DNA of 64,000 nucleotides, taken from NCBI RefSeq assembly GCF_001668575.1, contig NZ_LZMD01000111.1, forward strand, positions 62,001 through 126,000, given 5' to 3'. The stretch comes from Mycobacterium sp. 1164985.4 (GTDB taxonomy: Bacteria; Actinomycetota; Actinomycetes; Mycobacteriales; Mycobacteriaceae). Position numbers and translations under genes: made by a program. Under the pieces are notes generated by a model. The model ran no database searches and had not been told where the DNA came from. It saw nothing but the letters and a program-made list of their open reading frames with translations. Within the stretch, counting starts at the first letter, position 1. Each line of letters starts with the position of its first letter. Of the stretch, positions 1 to 8,210 are shown piece after piece.

Positions 1-142
1 AATCGACGTCGTGAACGGGCTCCGGGCCGCCGAACACCCACAGCGCGTAACTACCGCCCAGTGCGAAATCCGGGCCCGAAGCGCGCAATGCCGACGCCGC
101 GCGCTTGAGCGCGTCGCGCAGATCATCGTTTCGCTGTGGCAC
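1..142 (-). CDS. Partial CDS, nucleotidyltransferase-fold-like protein (N-terminus only)
   Basis: Only the first 47 codons are in the window; the gene runs off the left edge. It starts at a GTG (140-142, reverse strand) preceded by an AGGAG-type ribosome site about 5 bases upstream. The visible peptide has a basic and acidic helix-like start, then ALGGSYALWVFGGPEP followed by HDVD. A GGS...A(L) motif followed by a D-x-D is the usual opening of nucleotidyltransferase-fold domains (AbiEii or NTase_sub type). That assignment is inference from a short motif. It is divergent from the hydrolase gene at 197. Function unknown. Confidence 0.55.
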   Translation of the reverse strand, partial: MPQRNDDLRDALKRAASALRASGPDFALGGSYALWVFGGPEPVHDVD

Positions 143-196
143 TATTCTCCTGGGGCCGACTGATCGCCTAGCGGACATTGTGGGTAGCTAGTACCC

Positions 197-970
197 ATGC
201 AGATGCGGATGGCCACCTTCAACATCTTGCACGGGCGCAACGTGCACGACGGGCTGGTTCACCGGGATCGCCTCGTGCAGGCGGTCCGGGAACTTGACGC
301 CGACGTCCTGGCTTTGCAGGAAGTCGACCTCGACCAGCCGCGTTCTGGGATGGCCGACCTGACTGCGGTCGCCGCCGAGGCGATGGGCGCGGTGAGCCAC
401 CGCTTCGTGGCTGCGATCTCCGGCACACCGGGCGCCACCTGGATGGCGGCCACCGGTGACGAGCAGCCCGGAACCGCGGCCTACGGCATCGCGCTGTTGT
501 CGCGGTTTCCCGCGGAGTCGTGGCAGGTGTTGCGGTTGCCGCGAATCCCGGTGCGGTTTCCGATGTATCTGCCCGGACCGAATCGGGTGAAGGTCGTCAA
601 CGAGGAGCCGCGAGCGGCGGTGATCGGCCAATTGAACACGCCGCTGGGCCCGTTGACCGTGGCGAACACGCATCTGTCGTTCGTGCCGGGGTGGAACCGG
701 ATGCAGTTGCGGCGGCTGCTGCGTGACATGCGCGGCTTTCCGACGCCGCGCGTGCTGATGGGCGATCTGAACATGGTGCCGCGGTCGGTGTGGCGGTGGA
801 CGCGTCTGCATCCGCTCGCCGAGGCGATCACGTTCCCGTCCGACGAGCCCGATCGCCAACTCGACCACATCGTCACCGACGACCGCGGCCTGCGGGTGGA
901 GCGGTGCTGCGCCCCAAAACTGCCGATCTCCGATCATCGCGCCCTCGTCGTCGACATCTCCCGGGACTGA
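197..970 (+). CDS. Endonuclease/exonuclease/phosphatase (EEP) family metal-dependent hydrolase
   Basis: A 257-residue single-domain protein of the EEP superfamily (DNase I / AP endonuclease 1 / sphingomyelinase fold), which hydrolyses phosphodiester bonds in nucleic acids, phospholipids or inositol phosphates. Family signatures appear in order: TFNI at residues 7-10, QEVD at 41-44 (metal-binding Glu42), GDLN near 189-192, and ISDHRAL near the C-terminus (Asp246-His247, catalytic). No signal peptide is visible, so it is probably cytoplasmic. Three ATG codons lie close together (197, 203, 209); the first is used, but none has a strong ribosome site. The substrate cannot be told from sequence. 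Confidence 0.85.
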   Translation: MQMRMATFNILHGRNVHDGLVHRDRLVQAVRELDADVLALQEVDLDQPRSGMADLTAVAAEAMGAVSHRFVAAISGTPGATWMAATGDEQPGTAAYGIALLSRFPAESWQVLRLPRIPVRFPMYLPGPNRVKVVNEEPRAAVIGQLNTPLGPLTVANTHLSFVPGWNRMQLRRLLRDMRGFPTPRVLMGDLNMVPRSVWRWTRLHPLAEAITFPSDEPDRQLDHIVTDDRGLRVERCCAPKLPISDHRALVVDISRD

Positions 971-1016
971 CCTGCTTCGACACCGCGGTTTCGATCACTG
1001 CCGCGTCGACCGCACG

Positions 1017-1022
1017 TAGGGT
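1017..1022 (+). promoter_or_regulatory. Putative -10 element for a leaderless mannosidase mRNA
   Basis: TAGGGT fits the mycobacterial TANNNT -10 consensus and ends six bases before the GTG at 1029. This is the spacing expected when the start codon is the first transcribed base. No convincing -35 is visible. It supports the GTG at 1029 over the TTG at 1023. Confidence 0.45.
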
Positions 1023-1028
1023 TTGGTT

Positions 1029-4000
1029 GTGCGGGTCATCTCGGCGGAGTCGACGGATCTGTTCGTCGGGCCCGCGGATGCGCCGCTGCAGATTGTGCGG
1101 GTCACCTACGCCGACGGCGCTGGCGAGGTGCGCGTCGACGGTGACGGCCTGGCGGGTCACGCCCGTAGTGTCGCCGCGGACGGCAGCGTCGAGCTGGCGG
1201 TCGCGGTGACCGATCCGCGGCCAGGCGAGCAGCGACCGGCACGGGTCGCGACGGGTGATGGCATCACGCCGTTCGTGTTCACCGTCGCCGAGCCCGGCTG
1301 GACGATGTACATGATCAGCCACTTCCACTACGACCCGGTGTGGTGGAACACCCAGGCCGCGTACACCAGCGTGTGGAGCGAGGACCCGCCGGGCCGGTGC
1401 CGGCAGACCAACGGCTTCGATCTGGTCAGCGCCCATCTCGAAATGGCCCGCCGGGAACCCGAATACAAGTTCGTGCTGGCCGAGGTCGACTACCTCAAGC
1501 CGTTCTGGGACACCCACCCCGAAGATCGCGACGACCTGCGCCGCTTCCTCGCCGAGGGCCGCGTCGAGATCATGGGCGGAACCTACAACGAACCGAACAC
1601 CAACCTCACCAGCCCCGAAACGACCATCCGAAACTTCGTGCACGGCATCGGCTTTCAGCGCGACGTGCTCGGAGCCGACCCGGCGACCGCCTGGCAGCTC
1701 GACGCGTTCGGCCATGACCCGCAGTTTCCGGGTATGGCCGCAGACGCCGGGCTAACGTCGAGTTCATGGGCACGCGGCCCGCACCACCAGTGGGGTCCGA
1801 TGGCCGACGGCGGCGACCCTGAGCGCATGCAGTTCAGCAGCGAGTTCGAATGGCTTGCTCCGTCGGGGCGCGGGCTGCTGACGCATTACATGCCCGCACA
1901 TTACGCGGCAGGTTGGTGGATGGATTCGGCGCCGACGCTGCAGGCCGCCGAAGACGAGACGTACCGCTTGTTCACGTCGCTGAAGAAGGTGGCGCTGACC
2001 CGCAATGTGCTGCTGCCGGTGGGCACCGACTACACGCCACCGAACAAGTGGGTCACCGAGATTCACCGCAACTGGAACGCCCGTTACACCTGGCCCCGGT
2101 TCGTGTGCGCGCTGCCCAGGGAGTTCTTCGCCGCGGTGCGCGACGAACTGGACGAGCGGCGTGTCGAGGCGCCGCCGCAGACGCGGGACATGAACCCGAT
2201 CTACACCGGTAAGGACGTCTCCTACATCGACACCAAGCAGGCCAACCGGGCGGCCGAGGACGTCGTGCTCGACGCCGAGAAGTTCGCGGTGTTCGCCGGA
2301 CTGCTCGGTGGCGCGACGTACCCTCAGGCGGCGTTGGCCAAGGCCTGGGTGCAGCTGGCCTATGGTGCGCACCACGACGCGATCACCGGTTCGGAGTCCG
2401 ATCAGGTGTATCTCGACCTGCTGACCGGCTGGCGCGACGCGTGGGAGTTGGGCAGGGCGGCCCGCAACAGCGCGCTGGCCGTGCTGTCGGGTGCGGTCGA
2501 GGAGTCGGTCGTCGTGTGGAATCCGGTCGCGCACAAGCGCACCGACGTCGTCAGCGCCCATTTACCGGAATCGATCGGGACGATGCGGGTGGTCGACTGT
2601 GCAGGCGACGAGGTGCCGGCTCACGTCGAGCATGGCGGTCGCACGGTCACGTGGATCGCCCGTGATGTGCCGTCGCTGGGTTGGCGGTCGTATCGGCTCG
2701 AGGAGGCGGATACGCCGACCGCGTGGGAAGCGGTGGGCGGTAACGAAATCGGCAACGACCATTACCGGCTGCGGGTGGATCCGTCGCGGGGTGGTGCCGT
2801 CGAGTCGCTCATCGAATGTGCCTCCGAGCGATCGCTGATCGCTGACGGTGACGTCGGCAACGAGCTCGCGGTGTACGACGAATATCCGGCCCACCCGCAG
2901 GCGGGGGAGGGGCCGTGGCATCTGCTGCCCAAGGGGCCTGTGGTGCGTTCCTCGGCGGCGGCGGCCACCGTGCAGGCCTATCGCGGAGCGCTCGGCGAGC
3001 GCCTGGTGATTCACGGCGCCGTCGGCGACATGTTGCGCTACACGCAGGTTCTCACGCTGTGGCACGGTGTCGCCCGCGTCGATTGTCGGACGACGATCGA
3101 CGAATTCACCGGCGCCGACAAGCTATTGCGGCTGCGCTGGCCGTGCCCGATACCCGGCGCCATGCCGGTCAGCGAGGTCGGCGACGCGGTGATCGGACGC
3201 GGTTTCGCGCTGCTGCACGACCGCGGTGGCGAGGCGGTGGACGCCGCGACGCATCCGTGGACGCTCGACAACCCGGCGTACGGCTGGTTCGGATTGTCGT
3301 CGGCGGTGCGGGTGCGAATCGGCGACGGATGTCGCGCGGTGTCGGTCGCCGAGGTGGTCGCGCCGACCGAAGACGCGGCCGCGGTGGCGCGGCCGCTGAT
3401 GGTCGCGCTCGCGCGCGCCGGGGTGACCGCCACGTGCGGCTGCGCCGACAAGCCGCGCTACGGCGACCTCACCGTCGACTCGAACCTTCCCGACGTGCGG
3501 ATCGCGCTCGGCGGACCCGATCAAAACCGCTTCACCGCAGACCTTCTCGAAGCCGTGGACGCTGACTATGCCGAGGAGGTGAACCGGCAACTCGACGCGA
3601 CCGGCGCGGCCAGGGTCTGGGTCCCGGCCGCCGCAGCGCTGACGAAAACCTGGGTGCCGAGCGCGGATCTGCGCGATGTGCGGGCGCTGCCGGTGCTCGT
3701 GCTGGCGGGAACGGCGCTCGACGACGTCGTGGCAGGCGTCGTCGACGACCTGGCCGACTGGGAAATCGTCGTCGAGCAGACCGCGCCGGCCGACGTGCAG
3801 CCGTTCGAGAACCGTACGGTCGCGGTCTTGAATCGCGGTCTACCGGGGTTCGCGGTCGAAGCCGATGGGACGCTGAACCTTTCCCTGATGCGATCGTGTA
3901 CCGGATGGCCGTCGGGCACCTGGATCGATCCGCCGCGACGCACCGCAGCGGACGGGTCCAACTTCCAATTGCAGCACTGGACGCACGTGTTCGACTATGC

Positions 4001-5198
4001 GATGGTCTCCGGGAGTGGCGACTGGCGTCGGGCCGGGATACCCGCGCGCAGCGCCGAGTTCTCGGCCCCCCTGCTGGCGGTGACGGACCACACGGGAGAG
4101 GCGGGCGCCCTTCCCTCGTCGGGTTCGCTGCTGGAGATCGAGCCGGCGGGCTCGGTGCGGCTGGGCGCACTCAAGGCTGCGGGCAATCCGCTGGCCGGCG
4201 GCAGCGCACGACCGGTTCACCCATCGGACGGCGTCGCGATGCGGCTGGTCGAAACCACCGGAGCGACAACCGAAGTCGCGGTCACCTCAGGGCTGCGCCG
4301 AATATCGGCCGCGATTCGGGTGGACCTGCTCGAGCGGCCGCGGGTACAGGAGGTCACCCCGGACGGGTTGTCGTTGCACGGCTTCGAGATCGCCACCGTG
4401 CTGGCACGGTTCAACCTGCCGCGGGTGCTGCAGGCCGACCATGCGGTGCTGGCGCCGGATGCGGAGGAGGCTCAGCCGCTCTACGCCCGGTACTGGCTGC
4501 ACAACCGCGGTCCGGCGCCGCTCGGCGGGCTGCCCGCAGTGGCCCATCTCCATCCCCAACACGTCGAAATGGCGGATTCCCCTGTGCCGCTTCGGCTCAC
4601 CGTGGCCAGTGACTGCTGCGACGAGATCCTGCACGGGCGGGTGCGGCTGCTGTGTCCGGACGGCTGGACCGCGGAGCCTGCGGTGTTGCCGTTCATGCTG
4701 CCGCCCGGCGAACACCTGGACACCGGCGTGAGCGTGACACCGCCGGAAGGGGTGTCGCCGGGGTTGTATCCGATCCGGGCCGAACTGGCGCTGACGGGCG
4801 CGCACGTCTCGATCCCGCCCTCATGGCGACAGGTGGTCGAGGATGTCTGCGTCATCGCGGTCGATGCGCCGCCGGACGACGGCCTGCTGCGGCTCGTCAG
4901 CGGACCCGAGCCCGTCGACGTGGTGGCCGGTCAGTCGGGGCGGCTGGCGGTCACCGTCGCCACCGACGCCTACGCCGACATCGCCGTCGAAGCGCACTTG
5001 GTCAGCCCATGGGGTACGTGGGAATGGTTGGGCCCTCCGGTATCCGGCGTCGAACTCGCCGCGCGCGGTACCGCCGAGATCGAGTTCGGCGTCGCACCGC
5101 CGGCATGGGCGGAGCCGGGGAAGTGGTGGGCGCTGGTCCGGTTGGCCGCCGCCGGCCAATTGGTGTACTCGCCCGCAGTGAAGGTGACGGTTCGGTGA
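1029..5198 (+). CDS. Glycoside hydrolase family 38 alpha-mannosidase
   Basis: A large (1389-residue) exo-alpha-mannosidase, the counterpart of M. tuberculosis Rv0648, cleaving terminal alpha-mannose from glycans. GH38 hallmarks are present: HFHYDPVWW (zinc ligands His98 and Asp102; His100 lies between), QLDAFGHD with catalytic nucleophile Asp225, and AHHDAITG at 447-454. After the catalytic, helical and beta domains there is a long C-terminal beta-rich part (about residues 1000-1389) with CARDB/NPCBM-like character. No signal peptide is seen, suggesting cytosolic turnover of mannosides. The start is the GTG seven bases after a TAGGGT element. Its stop overlaps the next start (GTGA), so the following gene is translationally coupled. 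Confidence 0.92.
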   Translation: MRVISAESTDLFVGPADAPLQIVRVTYADGAGEVRVDGDGLAGHARSVAADGSVELAVAVTDPRPGEQRPARVATGDGITPFVFTVAEPGWTMYMISHFHYDPVWWNTQAAYTSVWSEDPPGRCRQTNGFDLVSAHLEMARREPEYKFVLAEVDYLKPFWDTHPEDRDDLRRFLAEGRVEIMGGTYNEPNTNLTSPETTIRNFVHGIGFQRDVLGADPATAWQLDAFGHDPQFPGMAADAGLTSSSWARGPHHQWGPMADGGDPERMQFSSEFEWLAPSGRGLLTHYMPAHYAAGWWMDSAPTLQAAEDETYRLFTSLKKVALTRNVLLPVGTDYTPPNKWVTEIHRNWNARYTWPRFVCALPREFFAAVRDELDERRVEAPPQTRDMNPIYTGKDVSYIDTKQANRAAEDVVLDAEKFAVFAGLLGGATYPQAALAKAWVQLAYGAHHDAITGSESDQVYLDLLTGWRDAWELGRAARNSALAVLSGAVEESVVVWNPVAHKRTDVVSAHLPESIGTMRVVDCAGDEVPAHVEHGGRTVTWIARDVPSLGWRSYRLEEADTPTAWEAVGGNEIGNDHYRLRVDPSRGGAVESLIECASERSLIADGDVGNELAVYDEYPAHPQAGEGPWHLLPKGPVVRSSAAAATVQAYRGALGERLVIHGAVGDMLRYTQVLTLWHGVARVDCRTTIDEFTGADKLLRLRWPCPIPGAMPVSEVGDAVIGRGFALLHDRGGEAVDAATHPWTLDNPAYGWFGLSSAVRVRIGDGCRAVSVAEVVAPTEDAAAVARPLMVALARAGVTATCGCADKPRYGDLTVDSNLPDVRIALGGPDQNRFTADLLEAVDADYAEEVNRQLDATGAARVWVPAAAALTKTWVPSADLRDVRALPVLVLAGTALDDVVAGVVDDLADWEIVVEQTAPADVQPFENRTVAVLNRGLPGFAVEADGTLNLSLMRSCTGWPSGTWIDPPRRTAADGSNFQLQHWTHVFDYAMVSGSGDWRRAGIPARSAEFSAPLLAVTDHTGEAGALPSSGSLLEIEPAGSVRLGALKAAGNPLAGGSARPVHPSDGVAMRLVETTGATTEVAVTSGLRRISAAIRVDLLERPRVQEVTPDGLSLHGFEIATVLARFNLPRVLQADHAVLAPDAEEAQPLYARYWLHNRGPAPLGGLPAVAHLHPQHVEMADSPVPLRLTVASDCCDEILHGRVRLLCPDGWTAEPAVLPFMLPPGEHLDTGVSVTPPEGVSPGLYPIRAELALTGAHVSIPPSWRQVVEDVCVIAVDAPPDDGLLRLVSGPEPVDVVAGQSGRLAVTVATDAYADIAVEAHLVSPWGTWEWLGPPVSGVELAARGTAEIEFGVAPPAWAEPGKWWALVRLAAAGQLVYSPAVKVTVR

Positions 5199-5758
5199 GC
5201 CACCCGTGGGCCGGCATCGCGGCGACGGTGGACGGAGTGCCGGTACCGCTGGATGAGGTCGACGCGCGCGAAGCGTCGCTGCGCGGTTCACGGATCGCCT
5301 CCGCCCTGCCGCAGCCCGGCACCAGCGAAGGTCGACAGCTGCGGCGCTGGCTGACCCAACTCCTGGTTGCCGAACGCGTCGTGGCCGCCGAGGCCGCGGC
5401 GCGGGGACTGCACGCCGACGGCGCGCCCACTGAGGCGGAGGTACTGCCGGATATGACCGTGCGGATGGAGATCGGCAGCGTGGCGGCGTCGGTACTTGCC
5501 GACCCGCTCGCCCGCGCGGTGTTCGCGGAGTTGACGGCCTCTGTCGACGTCAGCGGTGACCAGGTGGCGTCGTACCGGCAACGGAACCCGTTGCGCTTCA
5601 ACACCACAGCCCAGATCGCTGAGCATCTGCGCGCCGCCGCACGCCGTCGGGCCTTCCGGCTCTGGCTGGATGCGCGGTGTGCGGCAGACGTGCGGCTTGC
5701 GCCCGGGTACGAACACCCCGGCGATCCCCGACAACCCGACAACACCCACCGGCACTGA
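5195..5758 (+). CDS. Small hypothetical protein, SurA_N / peptidyl-prolyl isomerase N-domain-like
   Basis: A 187-residue protein whose GTG start overlaps the mannosidase stop (GTGA) and whose stop overlaps the next start (TGATG), so it sits inside a tightly coupled operon. The N-terminal part (VDGVPVPLDEVDARE, then RRWLTQLLVAERVV and AAARGL) follows the pattern of SurA_N/parvulin chaperone domains: V-N-G, helix, hydrophobic helix, 'A...G' and an 'EA/EV' turn. No PPIase catalytic domain follows, and there is no signal peptide or cysteine-rich motif. Being locked between a glycosidase and a sugar kinase suggests a helper role in glycan turnover. This is inference; the function is unknown. Confidence 0.7.
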   Translation: MSHPWAGIAATVDGVPVPLDEVDAREASLRGSRIASALPQPGTSEGRQLRRWLTQLLVAERVVAAEAAARGLHADGAPTEAEVLPDMTVRMEIGSVAASVLADPLARAVFAELTASVDVSGDQVASYRQRNPLRFNTTAQIAEHLRAAARRRAFRLWLDARCAADVRLAPGYEHPGDPRQPDNTHRH

Positions 5759-6684
5759 TGATCGACCACACTCTCGCGCTCGATGTCGGCGGCACCAAAA
5801 TCGCCGTCGGCCTCGTCGACGACACGGGCACGCTGGTGCACCAGGCGAAGTTGCCGACACCCCGTGGTGATGCGGAAACGATTTGGGCCGTAGCGGATTC
5901 GCTCATCACCGAGGCACTGGCCACCGCGGGTGGGCGGGTCCGTGGCGCAGGGATCGCCTCGGCCGGGCCGATCGACCTATCGGCTGGGACCGTGAGTCCC
6001 ATCAACATCACCGCCTGGCAACGCTTTCCGATCGTCGAACGGGTGTCGACGACCGTCGGCGCCCCGGTGCGCCTCGCCGGTGACGGCTTGTGCATGGCGA
6101 TGGGAGAGCACTGGCGCGGCGCGGGCCGCGGCGCTGACTTCCTGCTCGGAATGGTGGTCTCGACCGGCGTCGGCGGCGGGTTGGTACTCGACGGTGCGCC
6201 CTACGACGGTCGGACCGGCAACGCCGGGCACGTCGGACACGTCGTCGTGGATCCGGATGGCTCGCCGTGCGCCTGCGGCGGGCGCGGTTGCGTGGAGACC
6301 ATCGCCGCGGGCCCTCGGATGGCGCAGTGGGCGCGCGAGCACGGGTGGGATGCGCCCCCCGACGCGGACGCCAAGGAATTGGCCGACGCCGCTGGCGCCG
6401 GAGACGCCGTCGCCATTCGGGCGTTCCGCCGGGGTGCGGTGGCCGTGGGTGCGATGATCGCGGCGGTCGGCGCGGTTTGCGACCTCGACCGCGTCGTGAT
6501 CGGCGGAGGCGTGGCCAAGTCCGGGGCGCTACTGTTCGACCCCGTCCGGGAGGCGCTCGGGTCTTATGCCGGGCTCGACTTCATTCGTGGGGTTCAGGTC
6601 GTGCCGGCCGAACTCGGCGGCGACGCGGGCCTGGTCGGCGCGGCCGCTCTGTTGCGCGAGGATCTCTTGCGCGAACAGACGTAA
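5758..6684 (+). CDS. ROK-family sugar kinase
   Basis: A 308-residue ATP-dependent hexose kinase of the ROK family (Rv0650-like; glucokinase, mannokinase or N-acetylmannosamine kinase activity is possible). It shows the phosphate-binding motif DVGGTK at 9-14, the glycine-rich VSTGVGGG loop, the zinc-binding run CACGGRGCVE (Cys171, Cys173, Cys178), and a C-terminal GGGVAKSG nucleotide motif. There is no N-terminal helix-turn-helix, so it is an enzyme rather than a NagC-type repressor. It overlaps the upstream small gene by one base and ends the mannosidase operon. The natural reading is that it phosphorylates mannose released by the GH38 enzyme. Confidence 0.88.
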   Translation: MIDHTLALDVGGTKIAVGLVDDTGTLVHQAKLPTPRGDAETIWAVADSLITEALATAGGRVRGAGIASAGPIDLSAGTVSPINITAWQRFPIVERVSTTVGAPVRLAGDGLCMAMGEHWRGAGRGADFLLGMVVSTGVGGGLVLDGAPYDGRTGNAGHVGHVVVDPDGSPCACGGRGCVETIAAGPRMAQWAREHGWDAPPDADAKELADAAGAGDAVAIRAFRRGAVAVGAMIAAVGAVCDLDRVVIGGGVAKSGALLFDPVREALGSYAGLDFIRGVQVVPAELGGDAGLVGAAALLREDLLREQT

Positions 6685-6689
6685 ACCTG

Positions 6690-6780
6690 CCCCTTTTTCG
6701 CGACTTTTTGGGCAGTTTTGCGTCTGTCCCCTACTGGCGTGTGGGCCCTCGCCGGGAGAAGTCTCGGCGTTTTGGCTGAT
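6690..6780 (+). repeat. Dispersed two-module intergenic repeat, copy 1
   Basis: The stretch after the ROK kinase contains module A (TTTTTGGGCAGTTTTG then CGTCTG, about 6702-6726). Module B follows (CCCCTACTGGCGTG then TGGGCCC, TCGCCGGGAGAA, about 6728-6761). The same two modules occur at 26581-26690, with A in the same orientation and B inverted. It carries no coding potential and lies just upstream of the rplJL promoter. Confidence 0.6.
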
Positions 6781-6801
6781 CGGCGGGCGGCAGGCTATTC
6801 T
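6772..6801 (+). promoter_or_regulatory. Putative sigma-A promoter of the rplJ-rplL operon
   Basis: -35 TTGGCT (6772-6777), an 18-base spacer and -10 TATTCT (6796-6801). Transcription would begin near 6808, giving a leader of about 220 bases before rplJ. Confidence 0.55.
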
Positions 6802-6807
6802 GGGCGG

Positions 6808-7029
6808 CGTTCCACCGAAGACCGTCGGTCACCGAGCAATCGGTTGAAGGTCCGGACGGGTCTGTTGTTCTCCGCGCAAGCGGCTCATCAGATCCCCGGC
6901 GGCCCACGCAGGAGGACGAGGCTAACGCTATTGCTGCGCCCCGACCCGTCTGCGTCGGGGCGTTCGTCGTTTCCGGCCCCGAAAGCCCTGCACTCCGGCC
7001 GATGGTCACCCATCCACGAGGAGGCATGC
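6808..7029 (+). ncRNA. Ribosomal protein L10 leader (autoregulatory mRNA structure)
   Basis: This long untranslated leader precedes rplJ. In bacteria such leaders fold into a kink-turn-containing structure bound by L10 or the L10-L12 complex to repress the operon. A clear element is a perfect 9-bp hairpin, arms 6937-6945 (CGCCCCGAC) and 6954-6962 (GTCGGGGCG) with an 8-base loop. It is followed by CGTTCGTCGTTTCC and then the rplJ ribosome site GAGGAGG. The upstream half has several G/C-rich complementary blocks that may form the L10-binding part. Family membership is inferred from position and the hairpin; a covariance search would settle it. Confidence 0.6.
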
Positions 7030-7557
7030 ATGGCCAAGGCTGACAAGGCCACCGCGGTTGCCGACATCGCCGAGCAGTTCAAGGAGGCTTCGGCGACGCT
7101 CGTCACCGAGTACCGCGGGCTGACGGTGGCCAACCTCAAGGACCTGCGCCGTTCGCTCGGTGATTCCGCCACCTACACGGTCGCCAAGAACACGCTGGTC
7201 AAGCGTGCCGCGGCGGAGGCGGGCATCGAGGGGCTCGACGAGTTGTTCGTCGGTCCCACCGCGATCGCGTTCGTCAAGGGCGAGGCCGTCGACGCCGCCA
7301 AGGCGATCAAGAAGTTCGCCAAGGACAACAAGGCCCTCGTCATCAAGGGCGGCTACATGGACGGCCGCCCGCTGAGCGTGTCCGAGGTCGAGCGCATCGC
7401 CGACCTGGAGTCGCGCGAGGTGCTGCTGGCCAAGATGGCCGGCGCGATGAAGGCGAATCTGTCCAAGGCCGCCGGTCTGTTCAACGCTCCGGCGTCGCAG
7501 GTCGCCCGGCTGGCCGCCGCTCTGCAAGAGAAGAAGGCCGGCGAAGAAGCCGCTTAA
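7030..7557 (+). CDS. rplJ: 50S ribosomal protein L10
   Basis: A 175-residue L10, base of the ribosomal stalk, which anchors L7/L12 dimers that recruit translation factors. Typical sequence: N-terminal MAKADKATAVADIAEQF, TEYRGLTVANLKDLRR, and VAKNTLVKRA, with an alanine-rich C-terminal helix (SQVARLAAALQEKKAG) that binds L12 dimers. The ATG at 7030 has a strong GAGGAGG ribosome site 7 bases upstream and is preferred over an out-of-frame ATG at 7026. First gene of the rplJL operon, behind the L10 leader. Confidence 0.97.
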   Translation: MAKADKATAVADIAEQFKEASATLVTEYRGLTVANLKDLRRSLGDSATYTVAKNTLVKRAAAEAGIEGLDELFVGPTAIAFVKGEAVDAAKAIKKFAKDNKALVIKGGYMDGRPLSVSEVERIADLESREVLLAKMAGAMKANLSKAAGLFNAPASQVARLAAALQEKKAGEEAA

Positions 7558-7623
7558 CCCACCCCGACCTGCGATTTGTCGCACACAGATCGCAACCAGA
7601 TGTAAGTAAGGAAAGGACCAAAA

Positions 7624-8016
7624 ATGGCCAAGCTGTCCACTGACGAACTGCTCGACGCGTTCAAGGAACTGACGCTGCTGGAGCTCTCCGAATTCGTCAA
7701 GAAGTTCGAGGAGACCTTCGAGGTCACCGCCGCCGCCCCGGTCGCCGTCGCGGCTGCCGGCCCCGCCGCCGGTGGTGCCCCCGCCGAGGCCGCCGAGGAG
7801 CAGTCCGAGTTCGACGTCATCCTCGAGGGTGCCGGCGACAAGAAGATCGGCGTCATCAAGGTCGTCCGCGAGATCGTCTCCGGGCTGGGCCTCAAGGAGG
7901 CCAAGGACCTCGTCGACGGCGCTCCCAAGCCGCTGCTCGAGAAGGTCGACAAGGCGGCCGCCGACGATGCCAAGGCCAAGCTCGAGGCCGCGGGCGCGAC
8001 GGTCACCGTCAAGTAA
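7624..8016 (+). CDS. rplL: 50S ribosomal protein L7/L12
   Basis: A 130-residue L7/L12 stalk protein. It has an N-terminal dimerisation helix (TDELLDAFKELTLLELSEFVKKFEE), an Ala/Pro-rich flexible hinge (residues about 38-60), and the conserved C-terminal domain with GVIKVVREI, LGLKEAKDLVD and GAPKPLLEKV that contacts EF-G, EF-Tu and IF2. A GGAAAGGA ribosome site precedes the ATG. It lies 66 bases after rplJ and ends at a strong terminator. Confidence 0.98.
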   Translation: MAKLSTDELLDAFKELTLLELSEFVKKFEETFEVTAAAPVAVAAAGPAAGGAPAEAAEEQSEFDVILEGAGDKKIGVIKVVREIVSGLGLKEAKDLVDGAPKPLLEKVDKAAADDAKAKLEAAGATVTVK

Positions 8017-8046
8017 CACCCCGCCGGCCAGTCCGGCAATACCACA

Positions 8047-8091
8047 ACTGTGGGGTCGATCCAGCAAATGGGTCGGCCCCACAGTCGTTTT
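8047..8091 (+). terminator. Rho-independent terminator of the rplJL operon
   Basis: Arms ACTGTGGGG (8047-8055) and CCCCACAGT (8077-8085) pair perfectly, with partly paired sequence between them, followed by CGTTTT. It lies 30 bases after the rplL stop and separates rplJL from mkl. Confidence 0.75.
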
Positions 8092-8210
8092 CCTGATGGG
8101 TCACAATCTGACCCCAGACGCATGTGGTGGCCTGCGGAGGTAGGCTACAGTGACTCAAGCCACAAGCGGGAAGACCTGTGGCGTGACGATGATTGGCGGA
8201 AGGATCTCGC

